Notes under the pieces: model-generated
Database searches by the model: none
What the model was told of the DNA's origin: nothing
The model's input: the letters and a program-made list of their open reading frames with translations, nothing else
In this document: positions 1 through 12,748 of the stretch, piece after piece
Layout of the letters: each line of letters starts with the position of its first letter
How positions within the stretch are numbered: position 1 is the stretch's first letter
Made by a program: the position numbers and the translations under genes
Source: Pseudomonas muyukensis
Lineage (GTDB): Bacteria; Pseudomonadota; Gammaproteobacteria; Pseudomonadales; Pseudomonadaceae
NCBI RefSeq assembly: GCF_019139535.1
Contig: NZ_CP077073.1
Coordinates: 1,686,001 to 1,750,000, forward strand
Length of the DNA stretch: 64,000 bases
Direction: 5' to 3'

Positions 1-380
1 CCGCGTTGATGCCGGTCTACCCGGTGGCGCGTGGCAACAGCCGCCTGCTGATGCACCGCATCCAGCGCGACTGGTGCAGCCTGGCCGATACCGTGCTCGA
101 TACGCGCAACAGCGATGCGGCCCGGGCCCAGGCACGCAAGGAGCTGCGTGAAAGCCTGACCGGCGTGGCACCGTTGTTCGGCGAGATGCCGTGCTTCATG
201 AGCGAGGAGCAAAGCCTGGTCGATTGTTGTCTACTGCCCATCCTCTGGCGATTGCCGGTGATGGGGATCGAATTGCCGCGGCAGGCCAAGCCGCTGCTGG
301 AATACATGGAGCGACAGTTCGCCCGCGAGCCTTTCCAGGCGAGCCTGTCCGCTGCCGAACGTGAAATGCGCAAGGTTTAA
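1..380 (+). CDS. sspA: Stringent starvation protein A, C-terminal part (5' end outside window)
   Basis: The open frame runs in from the left edge (first complete codon at 3) and ends in TAA. About 125 residues remain, the all-helical GST-like C-terminal domain of SspA. Family knowledge: SspA has a glutathione-transferase fold without GST activity, binds RNA polymerase and acts in stress and starvation transcription. The wording around [13 protein letters not shown] and the acidic stretch near [14 protein letters not shown] fit SspA. It lies 12 bp before sspB, the usual sspAB operon. The N-terminal thioredoxin-like domain is not visible here, so the call rests on the C-terminal half and the sspB neighbour. 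Confidence 0.9.
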   Translation, partial: ALMPVYPVARGNSRLLMHRIQRDWCSLADTVLDTRNSDAARAQARKELRESLTGVAPLFGEMPCFMSEEQSLVDCCLLPILWRLPVMGIELPRQAKPLLEYMERQFAREPFQASLSAAEREMRKV

Positions 381-392
381 GAGGAGCCGTTG

Positions 393-827
393 ATGAACTC
401 CAGTCGCCCCTATCTGGTTCGCGCGCTGTACGAGTGGATCGTCGACAACGATTGCACGCCCCATATGCTGGTCAATGCCGAATACCCGGCGGTCCAGGTG
501 CCACAAGGTTTCGCCAGTGATGGCCAGATCGTCCTGAACATCTCGCCCAGTGCCGTGCGCAACCTGCACATGGACAACGAGGCGGTGAGCTTCGAAGGGC
601 GCTTCGGTGGTGTCGCCCACTCGCTCTATGTGCCCGCCAGCGCGATCCTGGGCATCTATGCCCGGGAGAACGGCCAGGGCATGGTCTTCGAGCTGGAGCC
701 GCCGCTGGACGATGATGAGGACGACCTCGTCGACGACAGCGTCGAGCCGGATGACCAGGGGCCGCCGCCAGGTGGTGGCCAGCCGCCGCGTCCGAGCGGT
801 CGACCCAGTTTGAAGGTGGTCAAGTAA
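393..827 (+). CDS. sspB: ClpXP protease specificity-enhancing factor SspB
   Basis: 144 residues. SspB is the adaptor that delivers ssrA-tagged and some other substrates to ClpXP. The N-terminal ~110 residues form the substrate-binding domain (MNSSRPYLVRALYEW start, then APQGF-like and GGVAHSLYVP segments). A flexible, strongly acidic and Gly/Pro-rich linker follows (DDDEDDLVDD). The C-terminal basic tip RPSLKVVK is the ClpX-docking (XB) motif. I chose ATG at 393, preceded by GAGGAG, over the in-frame TTG at 390. It shares an operon with sspA and ends just before a bidirectional terminator. Confidence 0.95.
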   Translation: MNSSRPYLVRALYEWIVDNDCTPHMLVNAEYPAVQVPQGFASDGQIVLNISPSAVRNLHMDNEAVSFEGRFGGVAHSLYVPASAILGIYARENGQGMVFELEPPLDDDEDDLVDDSVEPDDQGPPPGGGQPPRPSGRPSLKVVK

Positions 828-828
828 C

Positions 829-863
829 AAAAAAGGCGATCCGGATGGATCGCCTTTTTTTTG
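829..863 (+). terminator. Intrinsic terminator between sspB and a convergent lipoprotein gene
   Basis: The hairpin AAAAGGCGATCC / GGATCGCCTTTT is followed by a T run on the plus strand and preceded by an A run, so it can work in both directions. It ends sspAB and faces the minus-strand lipoprotein gene that finishes at 876. Confidence 0.9.
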
Positions 864-875
864 CCGCGGTGCCGA

Positions 876-1094
876 TTACAGGTCCTTGATGGTCTGAACC
901 TGGTCCTTGTTGATGCGGGTCGGCTTGCCGTCGAGTTGCTTGAACTCGTAGAAGCCGGAGTTGCGGTCGTAGTGCGGGGTGTCGGTGGTCTGCAGTTCGC
1001 GGCCGTCGTTGAGGACGATGACGCTCGGGGTGGAGCAGCCGGCCAGGGTGGCGAAGGCGCCGATCAGCAGGGTGGGCAGCAACAACTTCTTCAT
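876..1094 (-). CDS. Small YgdI/YgdR-type (DUF903) lipoprotein
   Basis: 72 residues. The N-terminal signal MKKLLLPTLLIGAFATLAGC ends in a lipobox (LAGC), so a lipidated, probably outer-membrane, product of ~54 residues is expected. The mature part contains the DUF903 pattern of an SH3-like fold (VIVLNDGRELQT, then DGKPTRINKDQVQTI). The function of the family is unknown. A longer reading from 1127 is possible, but the signal peptide and the AGGAAA ribosome site point to ATG at 1094. It is the last gene of the lpoA-yraN-gmhA-dolP cluster, 46 bp after dolP, with a small palindrome in the gap. Confidence 0.85.
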   Translation of the reverse strand: MKKLLLPTLLIGAFATLAGCSTPSVIVLNDGRELQTTDTPHYDRNSGFYEFKQLDGKPTRINKDQVQTIKDL

Positions 1095-1117
1095 GGGTGT
1101 TTCCTGGTGAGGTAGGT

Positions 1118-1135
1118 TCGCCGGCAAGCCGGCGA
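1118..1135. repeat. Small REP-like palindrome
   Basis: TCGCCGGC-AA-GCCGGCGA is a perfect 8-bp inverted repeat in the 46-bp gap between dolP and the DUF903 lipoprotein gene. It has no T run, so it is more a processing or attenuation hairpin or a half REP element than a terminator. Confidence 0.6.
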
Positions 1136-1140
1136 GAGGG

Positions 1141-2768
<1,628 letters not shown>

Positions 2769-2769
<1 letters not shown>

Positions 2770-4586
2770 CAGCGCGGGGTGTCCGGCAGGCGCTTGACCT
2801 GGCCGCCGGCGAACTCGGCCCACGGCAGCTGGCGTTCCACGCGCTGGCTCGGGCTCATGCTCAGGCTACCGGACAGGCCTTCGACGCGGTTGTCCGGCAG
2901 GGCCTTGAGCTGGCCCAGGCGCGGCGCCAGGCTGTAGGCATCGACGCCCATGGCGTACAGGCGGCCGAGGCTGCCGGCGGCCTGCGGCCACTGCTGGACC
3001 ACCTGCTGGCGCAGGCTGTTGCTGGTGTCGAGCAGCCATGGCGTTTCGCAGAAGCGGATGCCGTTCATGTCGTTGTACTGGTTCACGTCACCGCTGGCGC
3101 TGTACAGGTTGGAGGTGGCGTAGACCGGTACGTCGCCGGCGTACTGGAAGTTCAGGGTCGGCTTGATCTGCTGGGCCTGCTGCGGGGTCGAGGCGAGGAA
3201 GATGAAGTCGATGTCCTGGCGGCGCGACGGTTGCGCGGCGATGTTGCCGCCCACGGTGCTCTGCAGGCTCTTGGCTCGGGCTTCGCTTTGGCGCAGCTGG
3301 AACAGCTGGGCAATCTGCTGGGCCAGGGCGACGGGCTGGGCAATGCGCTCGGCGGCGAGCAGGGTGCCGCCGTTGCTTTCCCAGTCCTGGCGGAAGGCGG
3401 CCAGCACGCGGTCGCCCCATTCGCCACTCGGCACCAGGGCCACGGCGCGGACCATGCCGTCGGCGCGGGCGCGGCGGGCCACTTCGCGGGCTTCGTCCTC
3501 GGCGGCCAGGCCGAACTGGAACAGCTGCGGCGGGGCTTTCTGCCCGGCATCGGCGTAGTTCAGTGCCAGGGTGGTGATCGGCAACTGCGGGTAGGCGGCG
3601 AGTTTCTTCACCAGCGGTTTTTCCAGCGGGCCGACCACCAGTTGCACGCCGGCGGCCTGGGCCTGGCGGTAGAAATCGTCGAGGGAGGTGATGCGCGAGC
3701 TGTCGAACACCTGCACCGCCGGCGCCGGCTGGCCACCTTGCTGGGCCTGGAAGTGGGCGGCCATGAAGCCGTCGCGCAGGGCGCGGGCGACACCGGCCAG
3801 CGGGCCTTCCTGGGGCAGCAGCAGGGCAATCTTGGTCAGCGGCTGGCTGGCCAGTTCCTTGAGCTTGACCAGCGCGGTGGGCAGCTGCTTGGCGGCTGGG
3901 TGCTGCGGATGCTGGTTGCGCCAGGTATCGATGGCGGCTTGTTGCTGCTCGAGGGTGCCGGCGCTTTTCACGGCGAAGGCCAGGCTGGTCCAGCCGGCCA
4001 GGGTTTCGTTGGCGGCCGGCTGCTGCAGCTGTTCGGCGGGCAGCGCGGCGACCAGGGCCCAGATCGCATCATTGTTGCTGGCGGCGGCCTGGCCGCTGAG
4101 CAGCGGGCTCAGTGCCACGCGCTGCTGGGCGGCGGCCAGGGCCTGGCCGTCGGCCTCGAGGGCGGCGGCGTGCACGCTGTAGGTGCGCGCCTGCTGCTCG
4201 TCCGGCAGTTCGCCGAGCCGCTGCAGGCTGGGGTGGGCGAGGGCGGTCAAGGCGGCCTTGGGCTGGTTGCGGCTCATGGCCAGCTCTGCGGCCAGGGTCG
4301 AGGCGAACACTTGCTGGGCAGGCTTGAGTGGCTCCAGTTGCACTTGCTCGAGGATGCGGGCCGCGCGCGGGAAGTCCTTCTGCTTGTAGGCCAGGTCGGC
4401 GGCGCTCAGGCGCAGCAGGGCTGCGTCCTCGGCGGACTTGCTGGAAGCCGCCTTGTCGAGCAGTTGCTCGATGCTGGCGTCCGGGGTGCGCGGCAGTTCG
4501 CCCAGGCTGGATGAGGGCGAGCTGGCGCAGGCTGCCAGCAGGGCAGCGAGGCAGAGGGCTGTGAGCAGCCGCAGGCAAGCGATCAT
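2769..4586 (-). CDS. lpoA: LpoA (LppC), outer-membrane lipoprotein activator of PBP1a
   Basis: 605 residues. A signal peptide with lipobox LAAC is followed by an N-terminal TPR-like helical region (about 30-240, Ala/Leu-rich) and a C-terminal periplasmic-binding-protein-like domain (about 250-600) beginning near KIALLLPQEGPLAG. Family knowledge: LpoA reaches from the outer membrane to activate the bifunctional penicillin-binding protein PBP1a. The ATG is preceded by AGGACC. It is the first gene of the minus-strand cluster, divergent from rsmI; the 189-bp divergent gap must hold both promoters, but I see no convincing -35/-10 pair in it. Confidence 0.92.
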
Positions 4587-4775
4587 GTAAAGGTCCTGTT
4601 ACTCGATCAAGTTGGCCGGCAATTGTACCCAAGCCTCGCGCCCGACGCGATGTTGCCGACGGTGAACCTTCACTATAGGTGGCTGGCGCGCGGCGCAGGA
4701 CGAAGTTCTTTGCGCCCTGTTGCCGGTGCTCGGGCTACAATGGCGGCCTTTGATCCGTGAAAGCAGGTGTGCGCA

Positions 4776-5651
4776 GTGACTGATGGTGCAGGGGTTTCGA
4801 ATTCCGCGTTGGGCAAGTTGTATGTGGTGGCCACGCCCATCGGCAACCTCGACGACATGAGCGCGCGGGCGCTGAAGGTGCTGGCCCAGGTCAGCCTGAT
4901 CGCCGCCGAGGACACCCGCCACTCGGTGCGCCTGCTGCAGCACTTCGGCATCGATACGCCGCTGGCGGCCTGCCATGAGCACAACGAGCGCGACGAGGGT
5001 GGGCGCTTCATCACCCGCTTGCTGGCGGGTGACGATGTGGCGCTGGTGTCCGATGCCGGCACGCCGCTGATTTCCGATCCGGGCTATCACCTGGTGCGTC
5101 AGGCGCGCGCCGCCGGGGTACAGGTGGTGCCGGTGCCGGGTGCCTGCGCGTTGATCGCCGCGTTGTCGGCGGCGGGGTTGCCGTCGGACCGCTTCATCTT
5201 CGAGGGCTTTCTGCCGGCCAAGGCGGCCGGGCGCCGGGCGCGCCTGGAGCAGGTCAAGGAAGAGCCGCGGACCTTGATCTTCTATGAGGCGCCGCACCGT
5301 ATCCTGGAGTGCCTGGAAGACATGGAGGCGGTGTTCGGTGGTGAGCGCCCGGCCGTGCTGGCGCGCGAGATCAGCAAGACCTTCGAAACCCTCAAGGGCT
5401 TACCGTTGGCTGAGTTGCGCGGGTTCGTGCAGGGCGACAGCAACCAGCAGCGTGGCGAGTGCGTGGTGCTGGTGGCTGGCTGGAGCGCCCCGGAGGGTGA
5501 GCAGGCAATCAGCGCCGAAGCCCAGCGCGTGCTGGATCTGCTGCTGGCCGAGATGCCGCTGAAGAAGGCTGCGGCGTTGGCGGCCGAGATCACCGGGGTG
5601 CGCAAGAACCTGCTCTACCAGTTGGCCCTGGAAAAGCAGAAAGCCGATTAG
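4776..5651 (+). CDS. rsmI: 16S rRNA (cytidine(1402)-2'-O)-methyltransferase RsmI
   Basis: 291 residues. RsmI methylates the ribose of C1402 in the 16S rRNA decoding centre; its partner at that base, RsmH, is encoded just downstream in the dcw cluster. Tetrapyrrole-methylase fold motifs: VVATPIGNL (17-25), AAEDTR (43-48), SDAGTPLISDPG and the PVPGACA loop. The GTG at 4776 is chosen because AGG lies 8 nt upstream; a GTG at 4767 is the alternative. A C-terminal helical extension (VRKNLLYQLAL) is also typical. Confidence 0.93.
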   Translation: MTDGAGVSNSALGKLYVVATPIGNLDDMSARALKVLAQVSLIAAEDTRHSVRLLQHFGIDTPLAACHEHNERDEGGRFITRLLAGDDVALVSDAGTPLISDPGYHLVRQARAAGVQVVPVPGACALIAALSAAGLPSDRFIFEGFLPAKAAGRRARLEQVKEEPRTLIFYEAPHRILECLEDMEAVFGGERPAVLAREISKTFETLKGLPLAELRGFVQGDSNQQRGECVVLVAGWSAPEGEQAISAEAQRVLDLLLAEMPLKKAAALAAEITGVRKNLLYQLALEKQKAD

Positions 5652-5700
5652 TAAATGGTCTCGAGGTGTCCGGCGCTGGCGCTGCGGAGCCTGTGAGACC

Positions 5701-5722
5701 GAGCGCCGCGCGGGCGGCGCTC
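5701..5722 (+). other. Stable GC-rich hairpin after rsmI
   Basis: GAGCGCCGC / GCGGCGCTC with a 4-nt loop lies 50 bp after the rsmI stop and upstream of the rnpB promoter. There is no T run, so factor-independent termination is doubtful; it may protect the rsmI 3' end. Confidence 0.45.
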
Positions 5723-5774
5723 GATCTAGAGCGCGTCGCCGATAGTGGCGTAATGGCATTGTTTGTCAGATCAC

Positions 5775-5803
5775 TTGTTCTTGAGCGCGCCTACCGGTAA
5801 CCT
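5775..5803 (+). promoter_or_regulatory. Candidate sigma-70 promoter of rnpB
   Basis: TTGTTC (5775-5780), a 17-bp spacer and TAACCT (5798-5803). The expected start of transcription falls about 7-10 nt downstream, which coincides with the predicted first base of the RNase P RNA at 5813. The position gives the call most of its support. Confidence 0.6.
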
Positions 5804-5812
5804 TGGCGGCGG

Positions 5813-6172
5813 AGAGTCGATCGGACAGTCGCTGCCGTCTTTTGTTCCGCAAGGGGCGGGGGAGGAAAGTCCGGGCTCCATAGGGCAGAGTGCCAGGTAA
5901 CGCCTGGGAGGCGCGAGCCTACGGAAAGTGCCACAGAAAACAACCGCCTAAGCACTTCGGTGCCGGTAAGGGTGAAAAGGTGCGGTAAGAGCGCACCGCA
6001 CGGCTGGCAACAGTCCGTGGCTAGGTAAACCCCACTCGGAGCAAGACCAAATAGGGTTCCATACGGCGTGGCCCGCGTCGGAACCGGGTAGGTTGCTAGA
6101 GGCGTCCAGTGATGGCCGTCGTAGAGGAATGACTGTCCTCGACAAAACCCGGCTTACAGATCGACTCTCCAC
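5813..6172 (+). ncRNA. rnpB: RNase P RNA, bacterial type A
   Basis: About 360 nt. The catalytic RNA of RNase P removes 5' leaders from tRNA precursors. The 5' end AGAGTCGATCGGACAG pairs with the 3' end ATCGACTCT (P1 helix). Diagnostic conserved blocks are visible: GAGGAAAGTCCGGGCTCC near 5862-5880, the ACAGAAAACAACCGCC region near 5932, GGTAAGGGTGAAAAGGTG, and AAACCC near 6026 plus ACAAAACCCGGCTTACAG near 6142. Placement between rsmI and mraZ agrees with other pseudomonads as I recall them. The exact 3' end is uncertain by a few bases. Confidence 0.97.
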
Positions 6173-6376
6173 CTCTTCCTTCCCTGCTTGAATCGATAGC
6201 AGATGTGTCCTGGTAATACCAAAAAAATCTTACTCTTAATAAATCACTTTAACTTCGCACTCTATCCGCTTGAGTGTGTTTGATTTTTTCCGTCATTTTT
6301 CCTCTCCAGTATTCCTTCGGCCTTCTTTTGTTGCGCTAAATCGCCGTCCTGTAAGGGATTTCCTTATGAACGTGCC
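6173..6376. other. AT-rich non-coding spacer between rnpB and the dcw promoter
   Basis: No credible gene. The composition drops to AT-rich between about 6215 and 6300, unlike the surrounding DNA. A weak stem CACTC...GAGTG (near 6258-6276) followed by a T-rich stretch may contribute to ending the rnpB transcript, but it is not a strong terminator. AT-rich DNA directly upstream of a strong promoter could act as an UP element or a nucleoid-protein site; that is inference. Confidence 0.5.
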
Positions 6377-6406
6377 TTGACGGTGTGGCGGGCGGATTCC
6401 TATAGT
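6377..6406 (+). promoter_or_regulatory. Promoter of the dcw (division and cell wall) cluster
   Basis: TTGACG (6377-6382), an 18-bp spacer and TATAGT (6401-6406): close to the sigma-70 consensus at both boxes. It is the equivalent of the E. coli Pmra promoter that feeds mraZ through the division genes. It lies immediately upstream of the MraZ boxes. Confidence 0.8.
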
Positions 6407-6414
6407 GTGCGCAA

Positions 6415-6440
6415 GTGGCAGAAAGTGGGATGAAGTGGGT
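6415..6440 (+). promoter_or_regulatory. MraZ operator: three direct repeats in 10-bp phase
   Basis: GTGGC at 6415, GTGGG at 6425 and GTGGG at 6435, each separated by exactly 5 bp. MraZ is known to bind TGGG-type repeats with 5-nt spacers upstream of its own gene. The boxes begin 8 bp after the -10 box, over and just downstream of the transcription start, consistent with autorepression by MraZ. Confidence 0.8.
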
Positions 6441-6481
6441 TTTCTGACACAAAAAAGCTAACATTGTGGGGAATCGCAGCC

Positions 6482-6937
6482 GTGTTCCGCGGAGCCAACG
6501 CCGTCAGTCTCGATGCCAAGGGCCGTCTCGCCATGCCGAGCCGGTACCGTGACGAGCTCGATTCGCGTTGCAATGGTCAACTGATCGTGACCATCGACGC
6601 CGTTGACCCCTGCTTGTGTGTTTATCCCCTCGATGAGTGGGAACAGATAGAAGCCAAGTTGCGCGCCTTGCCATCGTTGCGTGAGGAAAACCGCCGCCTG
6701 CAGCGTTTGCTGATCGGTAATGCGGTGGACCTGGAGCTCGATGGCAGTGGGCGTTTCCTGGTGCCGCCACGCCTGCGTGAGTACGCCAAGCTGGACAAGA
6801 AGGCGATGCTGGTGGGGCAGCTGAACAAATTCCAGCTGTGGGATGAGGATGCCTGGAACGCGGTTTCGGCAGCCGACCTCGCAGCTATTCAACAACCGGG
6901 CGCCATGCCCGATGATTTGCGTGACCTGATCCTGTGA
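6482..6937 (+). CDS. mraZ: Transcriptional regulator MraZ
   Basis: 151 residues. MraZ is an AbrB-like DNA-binding protein forming rings, and it represses the dcw operon. Two SpoVT/AbrB-type repeats are visible: residues ~5-50 ([23 protein letters not shown]) and ~75-120 ([23 protein letters not shown]), each with the DxxGR(L/F)xxP signature. The start is GTG at 6482 (MFRGANAV, GGGGA about 9 nt upstream), not the longer in-frame TTG at 6464. Its stop overlaps the rsmH start by 4 bp. Confidence 0.95.
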   Translation: MFRGANAVSLDAKGRLAMPSRYRDELDSRCNGQLIVTIDAVDPCLCVYPLDEWEQIEAKLRALPSLREENRRLQRLLIGNAVDLELDGSGRFLVPPRLREYAKLDKKAMLVGQLNKFQLWDEDAWNAVSAADLAAIQQPGAMPDDLRDLIL

Positions 6938-7877
6938 CCATAGATAGCGGCTTCAACCACATCACCGTCCTGCTCGACGAAGCTGTCGAGGCATTGGCCT
7001 TGCGCGCCGACGGTTGCTATCTGGACGGCACCTTCGGGCGTGGCGGCCACAGCCGCCTGATCCTCAGCAAGCTCGGGCCACAGGGGCGGCTGCTGGGGTT
7101 CGACAAGGATCCTCAGGCGATTGCCACCGGGCAAGCGCTGGCGGCCGAAGACGGCCGCTTTGTCATTGTGCAGCGCAGCTTTGCCGAGCTTGGCGACGAA
7201 GTGCGCGCCCGCGGCCTGGACGGCAAGGTCAGTGGCGTGCTGCTCGACCTGGGTGTGTCCTCGCCACAGCTGGATGACCCCGAGCGCGGCTTCAGCTTCC
7301 TCAACGACGGCCCGCTGGACATGCGCATGAACCCTGCCCAGGGCGTCAGCGCCGCCGAGTTCATCGCCACTGCCACCGTCGAAGAAATTGCCCGGGTGTT
7401 CAAGGAATACGGCGAGGAGCGTTTTGCCGGCCGCATGGCGCGCGCCGTGGTCGAGCGCCGCGAGAAGCAGCCGTTCACCCGTACCGCCGATCTGGCCGAG
7501 GTGCTCAAAGTCGCCAACCCGGCCTGGGAAAAGGGCAAGAACCCGGCGACCCGCGCCTTCCAGGGCCTGCGAATCCACGTCAATAATGAACTGGGCGACC
7601 TCGAGACCGGCCTTGAGGCTGCGCTCGATGCCCTTGAAGTCGGTGGCCGCCTGGCGGTGATCAGCTTCCACTCGCTGGAAGACCGTATCGTCAAGCTGTT
7701 CATGCGCAAGCTGGTCAAGGGCGAGGCGGACAACCTGCCGCGCAACCTGCCGGTGCAGCACAAGGTCTTCGAGCCGAAGATCAAGCTCATCGGCAAGGCG
7801 CAGTTCGCCTCCGATGCCGAGCTCAAGGCCAACCCGCGGTCGCGCAGCGCCGTGATGCGGGTGGCGGAGAAGTTGCG

Positions 7878-7881
<4 letters not shown>
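6934..7881 (+). CDS. rsmH: 16S rRNA (cytosine(1402)-N4)-methyltransferase RsmH
   Basis: 315 residues. RsmH methylates N4 of C1402, the same nucleotide whose ribose is modified by RsmI encoded upstream. The SAM-binding motif [10 protein letters not shown] lies at ~29-38 and the family blocks [17 protein letters not shown] and [11 protein letters not shown] are intact. The GTG start overlaps the mraZ stop (GTGA), and the stop overlaps the ftsL GTG start in the same way. Confidence 0.97.
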
Positions 7882-9900
<2,019 letters not shown>

Positions 9901-9901
<1 letters not shown>

Positions 9902-11388
9902 TGACGATGCCATTGAGCAAATTGTTCGCCCATGCCAGCCGCGATCCGTTGATCCGCGAGCTGACCCTGGACAGCCGCCAGGTGCGCCAGGGCGATCTGT
10001 TCCTCGCCGTGCCGGGCGCCAAGGTCGACGGCCGTGAGCATATTGCCGACGCGCTGTCCCGTGGCGCCGCCGCGGTCGCCTATGAAGAGCAGGGCACCTG
10101 CGTGTTGCCGATTACCGACGCGCCGCTGATCCCGGTCAAGGGGCTGATCGGCCAGCTGTCGCAGATCGCCGGTCGCTTCTATGGCGAGCCCAGCCGCCAG
10201 ATGAACCTGGTGGGTGTCACCGGCACCAATGGCAAGACCAGCGTCACTCAGCTGGTAGCCCAGGCGCTCGATGCCCTTGGTCAGCGTTGCGGGCTGATCG
10301 GCACCCTGGGCACCGGCTTCTACGGTGAATTGCAGAGCGGCCGCCTGACCACGCCAGACCCCATCGCCGTGCAGTCGACCCTCAACGACCTGAAAAAAAC
10401 GGGTGCCAGGGCCGTGGCCATGGAAGTGTCCTCTCACGCCCTCGAGCAAGGGCGCGTCGCCGCGCTGGAGTTCGATATCGCGGTGATGACCAACCTGTCG
10501 CGCGATCACCTGGACTATCACGGCAGCATGGAGGCCTACGAGGCCGCCAAGGCCAAGCTGTTCGCCTGGCCGAGCCTGCGTTGCCAGGTGGTCAACCTGG
10601 ACGATGCCTTTGGCCGCCGCCTGGCTGCCGACTTCGCCCGCCGCCCGAGTACCGATCATATCGAGACCCGGTTGCTCAGCTACAGCCTGGAAAACCCGGA
10701 CGCTTCGCTGTTCTGCCGCGAGGCCACGTTCGACGATGATGGCGTACGGGCTACCCTCGTCACCGCGCAGGGCGAACGCAGCCTGCGCAGCCAACTGCTG
10801 GGGCGCTTCAATCTGAGCAACATGCTGGCGGCGGTGGCGACCTTGCTGGCGCTGGATTATTCGCTGGACGAGATCCTGAAAATCACCCCGCAGCTGCAAG
10901 GCCCGGTCGGTCGCATGCAGCGCCTGGGTGGCGGTGACAAGCCGTTGGTAGTGGTCGACTACGCCCACACCCCTGATGCCCTGGAAAAGGTGCTGGAGGC
11001 CTTGCGCCCGCACGCCCACGGCAAGTTGCTGTGCCTGTTCGGCTGTGGTGGTGATCGTGACGCCGGCAAGCGCCCGCTGATGGCTGCGGTGGCCGAGCGC
11101 CTGGCCGATCGTGTACTGGTGACTGATGACAACCCGCGTACCGAAGATCCGCAGCGCATCTTCGATGACATTCGCCCCGGCTTTGCCCAACCCGACAGCG
11201 TGGAGTTCGTCGCTGGCCGTGGCCAGGCCATTGCCCACCTGGTCGCCACTGCGGCTGCCGAGGATGTGATCGTGCTGGCCGGCAAGGGGCACGAGGATTA
11301 CCAGGAGATCAATGGCCAGCGCCATGACTTCTCCGATTTGGTCGAAGCCGAGAAGGCCCTTGCCGCCTGGGAGGCTCCACATGCTTAA
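9901..11388 (+). CDS. murE: UDP-MurNAc-Ala-Glu:meso-diaminopimelate ligase MurE
   Basis: 495 residues. MurE adds the third residue to the cytoplasmic peptidoglycan precursor. The ATP loop GVTGTNGKTS lies at ~105-114 and the DNPR motif (~410-413) marks specificity for meso-diaminopimelate rather than lysine, as expected in Gram-negatives. ATG 9901, whose A is the last base of the ftsI stop, has AGGGAGG upstream; ATG 9907 is an alternative. Confidence 0.96.
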
Positions 11389-12748
11389 GCCCATGATGCT
11401 CAGCCAGCTGACTGCTGCGTTGAAAGCACGCCTGGCAGGCGCCGACGCCTGCTTCACCGGCGTCAGCATCGACAGCCGCAGCGTCGCTGCCGGCCAACTG
11501 TTCGTCGCCCTCAGCGGGCCGCGCTTCGATGGCCACGACTACCTGGCCGATGTGAAGGCCAAGGGTGCGGTCGCCGCGCTGGTCGAGCGCGAAATCACCG
11601 ATGTCGATCTGCCGCAATTGGTGGTCGCCGACTGCCGCGTCGCCCTCGGCCAGCTTGGCGCGCTGAACCGTGCCGGCTTCGACAAGCCGGTGGTGGCCAT
11701 CACCGGCTCCAGCGGCAAGACCACGGTCAAGGAAATGCTTGCCGCGATCCTGCGTACCCGCGGCCCGGTGCATGCCACCCGCGGCAACCTGAACAACGAC
11801 CTTGGCGCGCCGCTGACCCTGCTGGAGATCGCCCCGGAGCACAGCGCTGCTGTAATTGAACTGGGCGCGTCGCGCATTGGCGAGATCCGCTACACCGTCG
11901 GCCTCACCCGGCCGCAGGTGGTCATCATCAATAACGCTGGAACCGCCCACGTCGGCGAGTTCGGCGGCCCGGAAAAGATCGTCGAAGCCAAGGGCGAGAT
12001 CCTCGAAGGCCTGGGCGAGGGCGGCACGGCCATCCTCAACCTGGCCGACAAGGCGTTCGATATCTGGCGCAAGCGTGCCGGCAGTCACCGTGTCGTCAGC
12101 TTCGCCCTGGACAACCCACAGGCCGACTTCCATGCCAGTGACATTGGTCGCGATGCCCGTGGCTGCCCATCGTTCACCCTGCACGGCCCGGACGGCAGCG
12201 TCCCGGTGCAACTGAACCTGCTCGGCACCCACAACGTCAGCAACGCCCTGGCCGCTGCCGCTGCCGCCCACGCTGTCGGTCTGAGCCTGAGCGGTATCGC
12301 CGCGGGCCTGGGCGCCGTGCAACCGGTCAAGGGTCGCACCGTGGCGCAGATCGCCGCGAACGGCGTGCGCGTGATCGACGACAGCTACAACGCAAATCCC
12401 ACCTCGATGTGCGCCGCCATTGATATACTCGCCGGCTTTTCCGGCCGCACCGTCCTGGTGCTCGGGGATATCGGCGAGCTGGGGCAATGGGCCGAGGAAG
12501 GTCACCGGCAAGTGGGCGACTACGCCCGCGGCAAGGTCGACGCGCTGTACGCGGTGGGCACCAACATGGCCCATGCTGTTCAGGCGTTTGGCGCCAATGC
12601 CCGCCATTTCGCTACTCAAGCTGAGCTGATCGATGCCGTTAGCGCCGAGACCGCCAGCGATACCACTATCTTGATCAAGGGCTCGCGCAGCGCTGCGATG
12701 GAAAACGTCGTGGCAGCCTTGTGCGAAGCTTGCGGGGAGAAACATTAA
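11381..12748 (+). CDS. murF: UDP-MurNAc-tripeptide:D-Ala-D-Ala ligase MurF
   Basis: 455 residues. MurF adds D-Ala-D-Ala to complete the UDP-MurNAc-pentapeptide. The Mur-ligase ATP loop is [13 protein letters not shown] near residue 107; the [11 protein letters not shown] and [11 protein letters not shown] blocks are typical of MurF. ATG 11381 lies inside the end of murE (8-bp overlap); a longer reading from 11312 is rejected. The stop shares one base with the mraY ATG. Confidence 0.96.
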   Translation: MLKPMMLSQLTAALKARLAGADACFTGVSIDSRSVAAGQLFVALSGPRFDGHDYLADVKAKGAVAALVEREITDVDLPQLVVADCRVALGQLGALNRAGFDKPVVAITGSSGKTTVKEMLAAILRTRGPVHATRGNLNNDLGAPLTLLEIAPEHSAAVIELGASRIGEIRYTVGLTRPQVVIINNAGTAHVGEFGGPEKIVEAKGEILEGLGEGGTAILNLADKAFDIWRKRAGSHRVVSFALDNPQADFHASDIGRDARGCPSFTLHGPDGSVPVQLNLLGTHNVSNALAAAAAAHAVGLSLSGIAAGLGAVQPVKGRTVAQIAANGVRVIDDSYNANPTSMCAAIDILAGFSGRTVLVLGDIGELGQWAEEGHRQVGDYARGKVDALYAVGTNMAHAVQAFGANARHFATQAELIDAVSAETASDTTILIKGSRSAAMENVVAALCEACGEKH

